Of a stretch of DNA of 58,828 bases, positions 33,628 to 42,346 are shown piece after piece (position 1 is the first letter of the stretch; the number at the start of each line of letters is the position of its first letter). The notes below the pieces were generated by a model. It made no database searches. It had not been told where the DNA came from and saw nothing but the letters and a program-made list of their open reading frames with translations. Origin of the DNA: Belnapia moabensis DSM 16746. GTDB taxonomy: Bacteria > Pseudomonadota > Alphaproteobacteria > Acetobacterales > Acetobacteraceae. The DNA lies in NCBI RefSeq assembly GCF_000745835.1, contig NZ_JQKB01000035.1, forward strand, positions 1 through 58,828, in the 5' to 3' direction. A program made the translations under genes and the position numbers.

Positions 33628-34608
33628 ATGCCCCGCATCCCGAACGCCGTCACCGTCATCACCGGCGCCTCCTCCGGCATCGGCAAGGCGACGGCCCTGG
33701 CCTTCGCCCGCGAGGGCGCCCGGCTGGTGCTCGCCGCCCGCCGCCCCGAGGCGCTGGAGGACACCGCCCGCGAATGCCGCGCCCTCGGCGCCGAGGCCAT
33801 CGCCGTCCCGACCGACGTCTCCGACGGCGCCCAGGTCGAGGCGCTGGCCCGCGCCGCCATCGACGCCCATGGCCGCATCGATGTCTGGTTCAACAATGTC
33901 GGCACCGGCGTCTTCGGCCCCTATTGGGAGGCCTCGGCCGAGATGCAGCGCAAGGTCGTCGAGATCAACCTGATCGGCACCATGCAGGGCAGCTCCGCCG
34001 CGCTGCCGCATTTCCTCCGCCAGAACAGCGGCGTGCTGATCAACATGTGCTCGATGGGCGGCTGGTCGCCGACGCCCTTCGCCGCCTCCTACGCCGCCAG
34101 CAAATTCGGCATCCGCGGCTTCAGCGCCAGCCTCCGCCAGGAGCTGACGGCCAAGCCCGGCATCCATGTCTGCGTCGTCTTCCCCGCGCTGGTGGACACG
34201 CCCGGCCTCGACCGCGCCGCGAACGTCTCCGGCCGCCGGCTGGAGCCGAAGGCCCTCTACCTGACGCCGGAGGCGGTGGCCGCAGTGGTGCTGGACCTCG
34301 TCCGCCGCCCGCGCGCGGAGGTGGCGGTCGGCTGGGAGGCAACGGCGGCGCGCCTCGCCTACGGCCTTGCCCCCGGCCTGACGGAGACGGTGTCGGGCGC
34401 GGCGATCCGCGCCGCCCTCCGCCGCGCCAGCCGGGTGCCGCGCAGCGAGGGTGCTGTCGCCCGCCCCATCGCCGCCGGCACCACCCCGCGCAGCGGCAAG
34501 CCCGTCCCCCATTCGCGCGGCCCGAGCCTTGGCACGCTGGCCTTAGGCGGCCTCGGCCTGCTGCTCGGGGCGGAGCTGCTGAGCGGGGCCATGACGCGGC
34601 GCCGATAG
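33628..34608 (+). CDS. SDR-family oxidoreductase with C-terminal membrane helix
   Basis: This 326-residue short-chain dehydrogenase has the cofactor motif ITGASSGIGKAT, NNVGTG in place of the usual NNAG, and the catalytic Ser in INMCSMGGW with SYAASKFG for Tyr and Lys. Beyond the normal core of about 250 residues it carries an Arg/Pro-rich linker and a hydrophobic segment (LGTLALGGLGLLLGAELL) near the C-terminus. This suggests membrane attachment and a lipid-like substrate. The next gene is another SDR, 41 bases downstream. Substrate unknown. Confidence 0.85.
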   Translation: MPRIPNAVTVITGASSGIGKATALAFAREGARLVLAARRPEALEDTARECRALGAEAIAVPTDVSDGAQVEALARAAIDAHGRIDVWFNNVGTGVFGPYWEASAEMQRKVVEINLIGTMQGSSAALPHFLRQNSGVLINMCSMGGWSPTPFAASYAASKFGIRGFSASLRQELTAKPGIHVCVVFPALVDTPGLDRAANVSGRRLEPKALYLTPEAVAAVVLDLVRRPRAEVAVGWEATAARLAYGLAPGLTETVSGAAIRAALRRASRVPRSEGAVARPIAAGTTPRSGKPVPHSRGPSLGTLALGGLGLLLGAELLSGAMTRRR

Positions 34609-34649
34609 CTGACTAGGCTTCCCACCGGGACAAGAACCGGAGGAAACGA

Positions 34650-35462
34650 ATGGCCCAGCTCCAAGGCCCCCAGCTCCAAGGCAAGATCGCGCTCGTCACC
34701 GGCGCGGCCGCCGGCATCGGCGCCGCCTGCGCCGCGACCCTGGCGCGGGAGGGGGCGAAGGTCCTCCTCACCGATCTCGACGATGCCCGCGGCGAGGCCA
34801 TGGCCGGCCGCATTCGCGAAGCCGGGGGCGAGGCCCACTACCTCCACCAGGACGTCACCGACGAGGCCCGCTGGTCCGAGGTGGTGAAGGAGGCCGAGAC
34901 CCGCTTCGGCCGGCTCGACGTGCTGGTCGCCAATGCCGGCATCGCCATCCTGAAGCCGATCCTCGAGATGTCGCTGGAGGAATGGCGCAAGCAGATGGCC
35001 GTCAACGTGGACGGCGTGTTCCTCTCGGTGAAGCACGCCGTGCCGGCGATGAGGCGCGCCGGCGGCGGCTCCATCATCCTGCTCTCCTCCGTCGCCGGCA
35101 TCCGCGGCTCGGCGGGGCTCGCCGGCTACTCGGCGACGAAGGGCGCCGTCCGCCTCTTCGCCAAGTCGGTGGCGCTCGAATATGCGCGGGAGAACATCCG
35201 CTGCAACAGCGTCCATCCCGGCATCATCGACACCGAGATCTGGGACAAGATGCCGATCGGCCCTGGCGGCCGGAACGCCCCGCTCGACGCCCGCGCCATC
35301 GCCGCCGCCAGCGTGCCGACCGGCAAGCTCGGCACGCCGCAGGACATCGCCAACGGCGTGCTCTTCCTGGCCTCGGACCAGTCGAGCTACGTCAACGGCT
35401 CCGAACTCATCATCGATTCGGCGCAGACAGCCGGCCGGGTCGGCAGCCTCAAGCAGGACTGA
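34650..35462 (+). CDS. SDR-family oxidoreductase (3-oxoacyl reductase type)
   Basis: This 270-residue classical short-chain dehydrogenase has the cofactor motif VTGAAAGIGAACAA, VANAGIAIL, and the catalytic Ser in ILLSSVAGI with YSATKGA for Tyr and Lys. The C-terminal end with IANGVLFLASDQSSYVNG is typical of FabG-like enzymes. Asp in LLTDLDD after the second strand suggests preference for NAD(H) over NADP(H). The substrate is not evident from neighbours. Confidence 0.87.
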   Translation: MAQLQGPQLQGKIALVTGAAAGIGAACAATLAREGAKVLLTDLDDARGEAMAGRIREAGGEAHYLHQDVTDEARWSEVVKEAETRFGRLDVLVANAGIAILKPILEMSLEEWRKQMAVNVDGVFLSVKHAVPAMRRAGGGSIILLSSVAGIRGSAGLAGYSATKGAVRLFAKSVALEYARENIRCNSVHPGIIDTEIWDKMPIGPGGRNAPLDARAIAAASVPTGKLGTPQDIANGVLFLASDQSSYVNGSELIIDSAQTAGRVGSLKQD

Positions 35463-35537
35463 GCGCTTCGAGATTGCCAGCGGCGAAGGCGGCCCATAAG
35501 ACCGCCCGAGCCGAGGCAGCCAGGGCCACCATCCGCG

Positions 35538-35786
35538 ATGAATCTGTTCCGTATTCCGGGCATCTGGTCGCTTCTGGCGAAGACCCTGGCGGCCGCCCTC
35601 ATCGGCGCCGCCCTGTTCGGCGCCGCCGTCTCCAGCATGGCGATGCTCGACGCCGGCACCAATGACCGGGGCCTCGCCGCCGGCACCGCGGCAGCCGCCA
35701 TAGCCGCCCCGGTCCTGCTGGTGCTGGGCCTCGCCTGGATCGTGGTCCGCGCCCGTCGCCGGCCTACGCCTGGGCAATCCCCCTGA
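35538..35786 (+). CDS. Small two-helix membrane protein
   Basis: This 82-residue protein starts MNLFRIPGIWSLLAKTLAAA and has two hydrophobic segments at about 12-36 and 47-68, with a basic cytoplasmic tail (RARRRPTPGQ). Its 3' end overlaps the convergent aldolase gene by 23 bases. The ribosome-binding site is weak. Function unknown. Confidence 0.55.
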   Translation: MNLFRIPGIWSLLAKTLAAALIGAALFGAAVSSMAMLDAGTNDRGLAAGTAAAAIAAPVLLVLGLAWIVVRARRRPTPGQSP

Positions 35787-36540
35787 GCCGCCCCACCCCC
35801 TCGGCCACCGCCGCCTGCAACAGCCAGGCATCCCCGCCCCAGGCCAGCAGGCGGAAGCCGTCCTGCCAGGCCCGCTCAGCCTCCTCCGCCCCCGTCACCA
35901 GCCGCCCCAGCCCCTTGCCGTGCTTCTGCGCCGCCGCGCAGACCCGCCGCGTCGCCTCGCGGAAGGCCGGATGGTCGAACTCCCCCGGAATGCCGAGCGA
36001 GGCCGAAAGATCGAAATGCCCGACCCAGAGCGCATCGACGCCATCGAGCGCTGCGATCGCCTCCGCCTGCTCCACCCCCTCCGCCGTCTCGATCATCAGC
36101 ACCAGCACGGTGCGCTCATTGGCCGCCGCCAGCTTCGCCGCCGCCGGCCCCGCCCGGTAGTTGTCATGCGCGATCTGAAGCGCGACGCCCCTCCGCCCCT
36201 GCGGCGGATATTTCAACGCCGCGACGGCGGCCTTCGCCACCTCCAGGCTGCCGACCAGCGGCAGCATCACCCCCTCCGCCCCTACATCGGCGAGGCGGGC
36301 GATGTCATGCGCATCGCGCGAGGGCACCCGCACCAGGGTCGGGATGCCGCCCGCTTCCAGGTAGCGCAGCGCCGACTTCACCGTCTCGGTCGAGAAGCCG
36401 CTATGCTCCATGTCGAGGAAGGCGAAGTCGCAGCCCGCACCGGCCAAGATGTGCCCGATCCCCGGCGTCACGAATTCGACGAGGAAGGTTCCGGCAGCGA
36501 GTTGCCCCGACTGCACGAGTCCCTTGAGGCTTTGCGGCAT
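35764..36540 (-). CDS. HpcH/HpaI-family aldolase/citrate lyase-type enzyme
   Basis: This 258-residue class II aldolase cleaves or forms a C-C bond next to a 2-oxo acid such as pyruvate. Family motifs: FLDMEHSGFSTETV, the metal-binding Glu in VLMIETAEGVEQ, and VDALWVGHFDLSASLGIPG with its metal Asp. Known members cleave 4-hydroxy-2-oxoheptanedioate or 2-keto-3-deoxy sugar acids. The ATG at 36540 follows GGGAGGAG. It is divergent from the molybdenum oxidoreductase operon, 77 bases away. Substrate unknown. Confidence 0.88.
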   Translation of the reverse strand: MPQSLKGLVQSGQLAAGTFLVEFVTPGIGHILAGAGCDFAFLDMEHSGFSTETVKSALRYLEAGGIPTLVRVPSRDAHDIARLADVGAEGVMLPLVGSLEVAKAAVAALKYPPQGRRGVALQIAHDNYRAGPAAAKLAAANERTVLVLMIETAEGVEQAEAIAALDGVDALWVGHFDLSASLGIPGEFDHPAFREATRRVCAAAQKHGKGLGRLVTGAEEAERAWQDGFRLLAWGGDAWLLQAAVAEGVGRLRGIAQA

Positions 36541-36617
36541 GGACTTCTCCTCCCGGTTTGCCCAGAACAGGGCGTCATGGCTTACTGACATTTCAGGGTA
36601 AGGGAGAAGGCCAGTCT

Positions 36618-39488
36618 ATGCCCGAAGCGCCGATGCCGCTGGCGACGGAAAGGCCCGACCGGGCGGTGGACTACTCGCCCCCCGTCGGCGATGAGGTGAA
36701 GACCACCACCTGCTACATGTGCGCCTGCCGCTGCGGCATCCGCGTCCACCTGAAGGATGGCCGCATCCGCTACATCGAGGGCAACCCGGACCATCCGGTG
36801 AACAAGGGCGTGCTCTGCGGCAAGGGCAGCGCCGGGATCATGACGCAATACTCGCCCGCCCGCTTGCGTGCGCCGCTGAAGCGCGTCGGCCCCCGCGGCT
36901 CCGGCGAGTTCGCCGAGATCTCCTGGGAGGAGGCGCTGGAGACCGCGACCGGCTGGCTCCGCCATGTCCGCGCCACCGATCCGCGCCAGCTCGCCTTCTT
37001 CACCGGCCGCGACCAGTCGCAGAGCCTCACGGGCTTCTGGGCCGCGCAATTCGGCACGCCGAATTTCGCCGCGCATGGCGGCTTCTGCTCGGTGAACATG
37101 GCCGCCGCTGGCCTCTACTCCATCGGCGGCAGCTTCTGGGAATTCGGCGAGCCCGACTGGGACCGCGCCAAGTACCTGCTGATGTTCGGCGTCGCCGAGG
37201 ATCACGACAGCAACCCGATCAAGATCGGCCTCGCCAAGATGAAGGGCAGGGGGGCGAGGGTCGTCTCCATCAACCCCGTCCGCACCGGCTATTCCGCCAT
37301 CGCCGACGAATGGATCGGCCTCCGCCCCGGCACTGACGGCCTCTTCGCGCTCGCCATCGCGCATGAGCTGCTGCGCACTGACCAGATCGACCTCGACTTC
37401 CTCGCCCGCTACACCAACGCCTCCTGGCTCGTGGTGCGCAACCCGGGCGGCGAGGATGACGGCCTCTTCGCCCGCGACGAGAACGGCAAGCCCCTCGCCT
37501 GGGACCGCGAGCGCGGCGCCATCGACGCCTCGCTGATGGACCTTTCCGCCGTCATGGTGGGCGAGGTCTCCCTGCCCGACGGCCGCCGCGCCCAGCCCGT
37601 CTTCCACCTCATGGCCGAGCGCTACCTCGCCCCCGAATACGCGCCGGACGCGGTCGCCGAACGCTGCGGCCTCCCCGCCGAGCGCATCCGCCGCATCGCC
37701 GCCGGGATCGCCGATGTCGCCTTCAATCAGGCGATCACGCTGGACCAGCCCTGGACCGATGTCTGGGGCCGCCGCCACGAGACGATGACCGGCCGCCCCG
37801 TCGCCTTCCACGCCATGCGCGGCATCAGCGCGCACAGCAACGGCTTCCATACCTGCCGCGCGCTGCACCTGCTGCAGATGCTGCTCGGCGCCGTCGATAC
37901 CCCCGGCTCCTGGCGCTACAAATCGCCCTTCCCACGGCCGATCCCGCCCGGCCCCGGCCCCGCCGGCCGCGGCGCCAAGCCGAACACCCCGCTCGCCGGC
38001 AACATCCTCTCCTTCCCGCACGGGCCGGACGACCTGCTGGTCGATGACGACGGCAACCCGATCCGCATCGACAAGGCCTTCTCCTGGGACGCGCCGCTGT
38101 CGCTGCACGGGATGATGCACACCGTCATCGGCAATGCCGGCGCGGGCGACCCGTACAAGATCGACACGCTCTTCATGTTCATGGCCAACATGGCCTGGAA
38201 CAGCGCGATGAACCCCGGCGAGGTCATCCGCATCCTCACCGAGACGCAGCCGGACGGCAGCTACACCATCCCGCACGTCATCTACTCGGACGCCTATTTC
38301 TCCGAGACGGTGCCCTATGCCGACCTGATCCTGCCCGACACCACCTATCTCGAACGGTGGGACTGCATCTCCATCCTCGACCGGCCGATCGGCAGCGCGC
38401 ATGGCGCGGGCGACGCCATCCGCCAGCCCGTCATCAAGCCCGACCGCGACGTGCGCCCCTTCCAGGACGTGCTGATCGAGCTCGGCGCCCGCCTCGGCCT
38501 GCCCGCCTTCACCAAGCCGGACGGTACGCCCAAGTTCAAGGACTACCCCGACTACATCACCAACCATGAGCGCATGCCCGGCGTCGGCCCGCTCGCCGGC
38601 TTCCGCGGCGCGGATGGCAGCAAGAGGGGCGTCGGCGAACCCAACCCCGACCAGCTCCAGCGCTACATCGAGAATGGCTGCTTCTGGCGCGACCACCTGC
38701 CGCCGGAGCAGGGCTACTACAAGCACGCCAACAAGGCCTATCTCGAGCAATCCAAGGCCATGGGCCTGATGGGCAAGTCGGACCAGATCGTCATGCAGAT
38801 CTGGTCGGAGCCCTTGCAGAAATTCCGCCTCGCCGCCGAGGGCCATGGCGCGAAGCAGCCGCCGGATCGCCTCCGCGAGCGCATCCGCACCTATTGCGAC
38901 CCGCTGCCCATCTGGTACCCGGCGCTCGAGCATGAGGGCCAGGACCTCAACCGCTTCGGCCTCTCCGCCATCACCCAGCGCCCGATGGCGATGTATCATT
39001 CCTGGGGCTCGATGAATGCCTGGCTGCGGCAGATCATCGGCGCCAACAAGCTCTATATGGCGCGCAGCCGCGGCACGGCGCTCGGCCTCGCCCAGGACGA
39101 CTGGGTCTGGGTCGAGAGCCGCGCCGGCCGCCTCAAATGCCAGGTCTCGCTGATGGAGGGCGTGAACCCCGACACGGTCTGGACCTGGAACGCCATCGGC
39201 AAGCGCGCCGGCGCCTGGAACCTCGACGAAGGCAGCCCGGAATCCACCCGCGGCTTCCTGCTCAACCACGTCATCAGCGAATGGCTGCCCGCCCAGGGCG
39301 GCTTCCGCCAGGCCAATGCCGACCCGGTGACCGGTCAGGCCGCCTGGTACGACCTCCGCGTCTCGGTGACGAAATGCGCCCCGGGCGAGGAGGGCATCAC
39401 CAGCCCCCACCCGGACGCACCCGCCCTGCCGCCGCACATGCCGGCCCGTCCCGACATCCTCCGCTATTCGACGAAGGCAACCCCGTGA
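36618..39488 (+). CDS. soeA: Molybdopterin oxidoreductase catalytic subunit, SoeA-like sulfite dehydrogenase
   Basis: This 956-residue protein of the DMSO-reductase superfamily binds bis-MGD molybdenum and an N-terminal [4Fe-4S] cluster (Cys32, 35, 39 and 67; motif starts CYMCACRC). A likely molybdenum ligand is the Cys in GGFCSVNM. There is no twin-arginine signal: the protein starts directly before the cluster, so it should face the cytoplasm. That agrees with SoeA, which oxidises sulfite to sulfate, and argues against PsrA/PhsA reductases, which are exported. An FeS subunit and DmsC-type anchor follow with four-base overlaps. Substrate assignment is inference. Confidence 0.78.
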   Translation: MPEAPMPLATERPDRAVDYSPPVGDEVKTTTCYMCACRCGIRVHLKDGRIRYIEGNPDHPVNKGVLCGKGSAGIMTQYSPARLRAPLKRVGPRGSGEFAEISWEEALETATGWLRHVRATDPRQLAFFTGRDQSQSLTGFWAAQFGTPNFAAHGGFCSVNMAAAGLYSIGGSFWEFGEPDWDRAKYLLMFGVAEDHDSNPIKIGLAKMKGRGARVVSINPVRTGYSAIADEWIGLRPGTDGLFALAIAHELLRTDQIDLDFLARYTNASWLVVRNPGGEDDGLFARDENGKPLAWDRERGAIDASLMDLSAVMVGEVSLPDGRRAQPVFHLMAERYLAPEYAPDAVAERCGLPAERIRRIAAGIADVAFNQAITLDQPWTDVWGRRHETMTGRPVAFHAMRGISAHSNGFHTCRALHLLQMLLGAVDTPGSWRYKSPFPRPIPPGPGPAGRGAKPNTPLAGNILSFPHGPDDLLVDDDGNPIRIDKAFSWDAPLSLHGMMHTVIGNAGAGDPYKIDTLFMFMANMAWNSAMNPGEVIRILTETQPDGSYTIPHVIYSDAYFSETVPYADLILPDTTYLERWDCISILDRPIGSAHGAGDAIRQPVIKPDRDVRPFQDVLIELGARLGLPAFTKPDGTPKFKDYPDYITNHERMPGVGPLAGFRGADGSKRGVGEPNPDQLQRYIENGCFWRDHLPPEQGYYKHANKAYLEQSKAMGLMGKSDQIVMQIWSEPLQKFRLAAEGHGAKQPPDRLRERIRTYCDPLPIWYPALEHEGQDLNRFGLSAITQRPMAMYHSWGSMNAWLRQIIGANKLYMARSRGTALGLAQDDWVWVESRAGRLKCQVSLMEGVNPDTVWTWNAIGKRAGAWNLDEGSPESTRGFLLNHVISEWLPAQGGFRQANADPVTGQAAWYDLRVSVTKCAPGEEGITSPHPDAPALPPHMPARPDILRYSTKATP

Positions 39489-40225
39489 CCTGCCTGCCCG
39501 AGATCACCCCAGGCCAGAAGAAGCTTGGCCTCGTCATCGACCTCGACACCTGCGTCGGCTGCCAGGCCTGCGCGACCAACTGCAAGGAGTGGAACGCCTC
39601 AGGCCATAGCGGCCCGCTGCCGGACACCAAGCCCTATTCGGCGGGCGCCGAGGGCGTCTGGTTCAACCGCGTCCACAGCTACGAGGCAGGGGAGGGGGAG
39701 CGCGGCCGCACCGTCAACTTCCCCCGCTCCTGCCTCCATTGCGAGACGCCCGACTGCGTCACCGTCTGCCCGACCGGCGCCTCCTACAAGCGCATCGAGG
39801 ACGGCATCGTCCTCGTCGACCACGACCTCTGCATCGGCTGCGGATTATGCGCCTGGGCCTGCCCCTACGGCGCGCGCGAGATGGACGAGGACGAGGGGGT
39901 GATGAAGAAATGCACCCTCTGCATCGACCGCATCTACAACACCAACATCCCCGAGGCGCAGCGCCAGCCCGCCTGCGTGCTGACCTGCCCGACCAGCGCC
40001 CGCCATTTCGGCGACCTGGGCGACCCTGACAGCAAGGTCAGCAAGCTCGTCGCCGAGCGCGGCGGCCAGCCGCTGATGCCCGAGCTCGGCTACAAGCCGG
40101 TCAACAGCTACCTGCCGCCGCGCAACCGCAGCAGCGTCGCGGCGAAGCCGGATGAGGCGGTGCCGACGCCGATGGACATCAAGAACCCGCTGCTGCGCTG
40201 GATGGACAAGGTCCTCACCCGGTGA
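39485..40225 (+). CDS. soeB: Iron-sulfur electron-transfer subunit, SoeB-like
   Basis: This 246-residue protein has four cysteine-rich cluster motifs in DmsB/NrfC order: CVGCQACATNC, CLHCETPDCVTVCPTG, CIGCGLCAWACPYGARE and CTLCID plus ACVLTCPT. It should carry four [4Fe-4S] clusters linking the catalytic subunit to the membrane anchor. The GTG at 39485 overlaps the catalytic subunit stop in GTGA and is the only start that removes shadow sequence. No signal peptide, consistent with a cytoplasmic complex. Confidence 0.82.
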   Translation: MTCLPEITPGQKKLGLVIDLDTCVGCQACATNCKEWNASGHSGPLPDTKPYSAGAEGVWFNRVHSYEAGEGERGRTVNFPRSCLHCETPDCVTVCPTGASYKRIEDGIVLVDHDLCIGCGLCAWACPYGAREMDEDEGVMKKCTLCIDRIYNTNIPEAQRQPACVLTCPTSARHFGDLGDPDSKVSKLVAERGGQPLMPELGYKPVNSYLPPRNRSSVAAKPDEAVPTPMDIKNPLLRWMDKVLTR

Positions 40226-41142
40226 ACCCCGCTCCTTCGATCGTCTTCTTCACCACCGCCTCCGGCGCCGGCTACGGGTTGCTCTTCTGGCTCGGCCTGC
40301 TGCGCCCGCTCGGCCTCGTCCCCGGCCAGGGCCTCGTCGCCCTGGCGCTGGCGCTGGTGCTGATCACCGCCGGGCTCCTGTCCTCCACGCTGCATCTCGG
40401 CAACCCGCAGCGTGCGTGGCGCGCCGTCTCGCAATGGCGCTCCTCCTGGCTCTCGCGCGAAGGCGTGGCGGCCATCCTCACCTACATCCCCGCTTTGCTG
40501 CTCGGCCTCGCCCTCTGGGTCGATGCCCCCGCGCTCGCGCTCATCGCCGGCCTGCTCGCCGCCGCCGGGGCGGTGGCTACCGTCTACTGCACCGGCATGA
40601 TCTACGCCTCGCTGAAGCCCATCCGCCAATGGCACCACCCGCTGGTCGTGCCCGGCTACCTGGCGCTCTCCGCCTTCAGCGGCGCCGTGCTTCTGGCGAT
40701 GCTCGCTGCCTTCGCCGGCGGCGGCGCGGTGCCGGCCCTGCTCGCGGTGCTGACCGGCGCCGCCGCGCTGCTGCTGAAGCGCGCCTACTGGCAGGCCATC
40801 GACTCTGGCCCGCCCATCGCCACCATCGAGAGCGCGACGACCCTCGGCTTCATCGGCAAGGTACGCCAGCTCGACCCGCCACATACCGAGCAGAACTACC
40901 TGCTGCGCGAGATGGGCTTCCGCATCGCCCGCAAGCATGCGGCGAAGCTCCGCCTCATCGCCCAAGGCGCCGGCTTCGCACTGCCGGTGCTGCTGGCGCT
41001 GCTGGCAGTCCTGGTCGGCGGCACGCCGGCGGTGCTGGCGCTGACCCTCGGCGCCGTCCTCGCCATCGGCGGCCTGCTGATCGAGCGCTGGCTGATGTTC
41101 GCCGAGGCGACCCATACAGTAATGCTCTACTACCGCGGCTAG
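40222..41142 (+). CDS. soeC: DmsC-type membrane anchor, SoeC-like
   Basis: This 306-residue membrane protein has about eight hydrophobic helices. It starts MNPAPSIVFFTTASGAGYGLL and includes STLHLGNPQRAWRAVSQWRSSWLSRE, a DmsC-family signature around the quinone side. It anchors the FeS and molybdenum subunits and passes electrons to or from quinone. The GTG start overlaps the FeS subunit stop by four bases, so the complex is one operon. Confidence 0.82.
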   Translation: MNPAPSIVFFTTASGAGYGLLFWLGLLRPLGLVPGQGLVALALALVLITAGLLSSTLHLGNPQRAWRAVSQWRSSWLSREGVAAILTYIPALLLGLALWVDAPALALIAGLLAAAGAVATVYCTGMIYASLKPIRQWHHPLVVPGYLALSAFSGAVLLAMLAAFAGGGAVPALLAVLTGAAALLLKRAYWQAIDSGPPIATIESATTLGFIGKVRQLDPPHTEQNYLLREMGFRIARKHAAKLRLIAQGAGFALPVLLALLAVLVGGTPAVLALTLGAVLAIGGLLIERWLMFAEATHTVMLYYRG

Positions 41143-41182
41143 AGCGGCGGAGCTGGGGGACGCGGCCGGTCGAGGGCCGCTC
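41142..41182. terminator. Weak inverted repeat between convergent genes
   Basis: GAGCGGC (41142-41148) and GCCGCTC (41176-41182) are exact reverse complements with a 27-base loop that is itself GC-rich. It sits between the soeC stop and the stop of the convergent reductase, so it could end both transcripts. No T-run is present. Confidence 0.3.
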
Positions 41183-41185
41183 CGC

Positions 41186-42247
41186 TTAGGGGATCAGCCG
41201 GTCGGCGCGCAGCCGCCCGAACAGGTCGAAGAACGCCTCGTCCGTCGCCTGGTAGGCGGTGAAGCCCAGGCGCCGGCTCTTGCCCATGTCGGTCACCACC
41301 TCGATCGGGCGGCCGAGATCGGCATCGGTGTGCCAGGGCGAGGCAAGCCGGCCGAGTTCGGCCTCCGCCAGCCCCTCGCGCTCGGCGATGCGCCGCCAGA
41401 CGGGTGCATCCTCCGCCATCTGCTCCTCGAGCGGCCGCACCGTGCCGTCGAAGGGCGCCGGCTCCAGCCCGAACCAGCCGGCGATGCGGCCCCACATCCA
41501 GCTCCAGCGGAAGATGTCGCCGTTCACCACGTTGAAGGCCTCGTCGTGCGCCGCGGGCGTGGTCGCCGCCCAGAGCAGGTGCCGGGCCAGCAGCCGCGCA
41601 TCCGTCATGTCGGTCAGCCCATTCCACTGCGCGGCCGAGCCCGGGAAGCGGAAGGGCCGCCCCATTTCGCGGCAGAGCGTGGCGTAGACCGCCAGCGTGC
41701 TCCCCATGTTCATCGCGTTGCCGACCGCCTTGCCGATCACCGTATGCGGGCGGAGCACGCTCCAGCCGAAGCCGTCGCGCGTGGCTGCGGCGAAGACCTC
41801 GTCCTCCTGCGCGTAGTAGAAATTCTCGACATCAAGCCGGCCCTGCTCCTCGCGGAACGGCGTCTGCGGCAGCGCGCCCTTCCCATAGGCCTCGAAGGGG
41901 CCGAGATAGTGCTTCAGCCCGGTGACCAGCGCGACGTGCCGCAGGCTGCCGGCGGGGCGCAAGCCGTCGAGCAGGTTGCGCACCATCGCCGCGTTGACCC
42001 GGATGTTCTCCGCCTCGCTCTCCTGCCGCAGCCAGGTAGTGACGAACACGACCTCCGGGCGAATCCTGGCGAGCGCCGCAGCGACGCCGGCTGCATCCTG
42101 CAGGTCGGCGACGACCGGCAGCACGCCCTCCTGCCCGGTCGGCCGGCGCGCAAGGCCATGCACCGTCCATCCCTCCGCCGCCAGCAGCGCCGCCGTCGCG
42201 CCGCCGACGATGCCGCTCGCGCCCGCGACCAGTGCCGTGCCTGCCAT
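41186..42247 (-). CDS. PRISE-type NAD(P)H reductase (progesterone 5-beta-reductase/iridoid synthase-like SDR)
   Basis: This protein of about 353 residues is an extended SDR with the cofactor motif VAGASGIVGGATAALL. The atypical PRISE features VTGLKHYLGPFEAYG, NFYYAQED (catalytic Tyr, no YxxxK) and VLRPHTVIG are present. PRISE enzymes reduce activated C=C bonds of enones, as in plant steroid and iridoid pathways; bacterial members have unknown natural substrates. The ATG at 42247 (MAGTALVAG) has AGGAG seven bases ahead; an in-frame ATG five codons upstream is less likely. It is divergent from an HxlR regulator. Confidence 0.85.
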   Translation of the reverse strand: MAGTALVAGASGIVGGATAALLAAEGWTVHGLARRPTGQEGVLPVVADLQDAAGVAAALARIRPEVVFVTTWLRQESEAENIRVNAAMVRNLLDGLRPAGSLRHVALVTGLKHYLGPFEAYGKGALPQTPFREEQGRLDVENFYYAQEDEVFAAATRDGFGWSVLRPHTVIGKAVGNAMNMGSTLAVYATLCREMGRPFRFPGSAAQWNGLTDMTDARLLARHLLWAATTPAAHDEAFNVVNGDIFRWSWMWGRIAGWFGLEPAPFDGTVRPLEEQMAEDAPVWRRIAEREGLAEAELGRLASPWHTDADLGRPIEVVTDMGKSRRLGFTAYQATDEAFFDLFGRLRADRLIP

Positions 42248-42297
42248 CCCCAACTCCTGCATCCGTTGGCGGCGGAACTGGGCCCGGGGGCAGCGGC

Positions 42298-42311
42298 GTT
42301 CCAGACGGAAC
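42298..42311. promoter_or_regulatory. Candidate HxlR operator
   Basis: GTTCC-AGAC-GGAAC is a perfect 5-bp inverted repeat in the 99-base gap between the PRISE gene and the HxlR gene. A third GGAAC lies 20 bases to the left (42274-42278). HxlR-family proteins commonly bind inverted repeats in such divergent gaps. Binding is not shown. Confidence 0.35.
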
Positions 42312-42346
42312 CGAATTGGGACATAGGCACCAGGAGGTCACCACCC

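Noticed and set aside
36582-39437. A 951-residue open frame antisense to the soeA-like gene
   Set aside because: High-GC third-position bias keeps the opposite frame open. It has no family motif, and its composition is typical shadow sequence.
36618-39488. Formate dehydrogenase with selenocysteine
   Set aside because: There is no in-frame TGA. The likely metal ligand is an ordinary Cys, and the subunit set is DmsC-type rather than FdnI-type.
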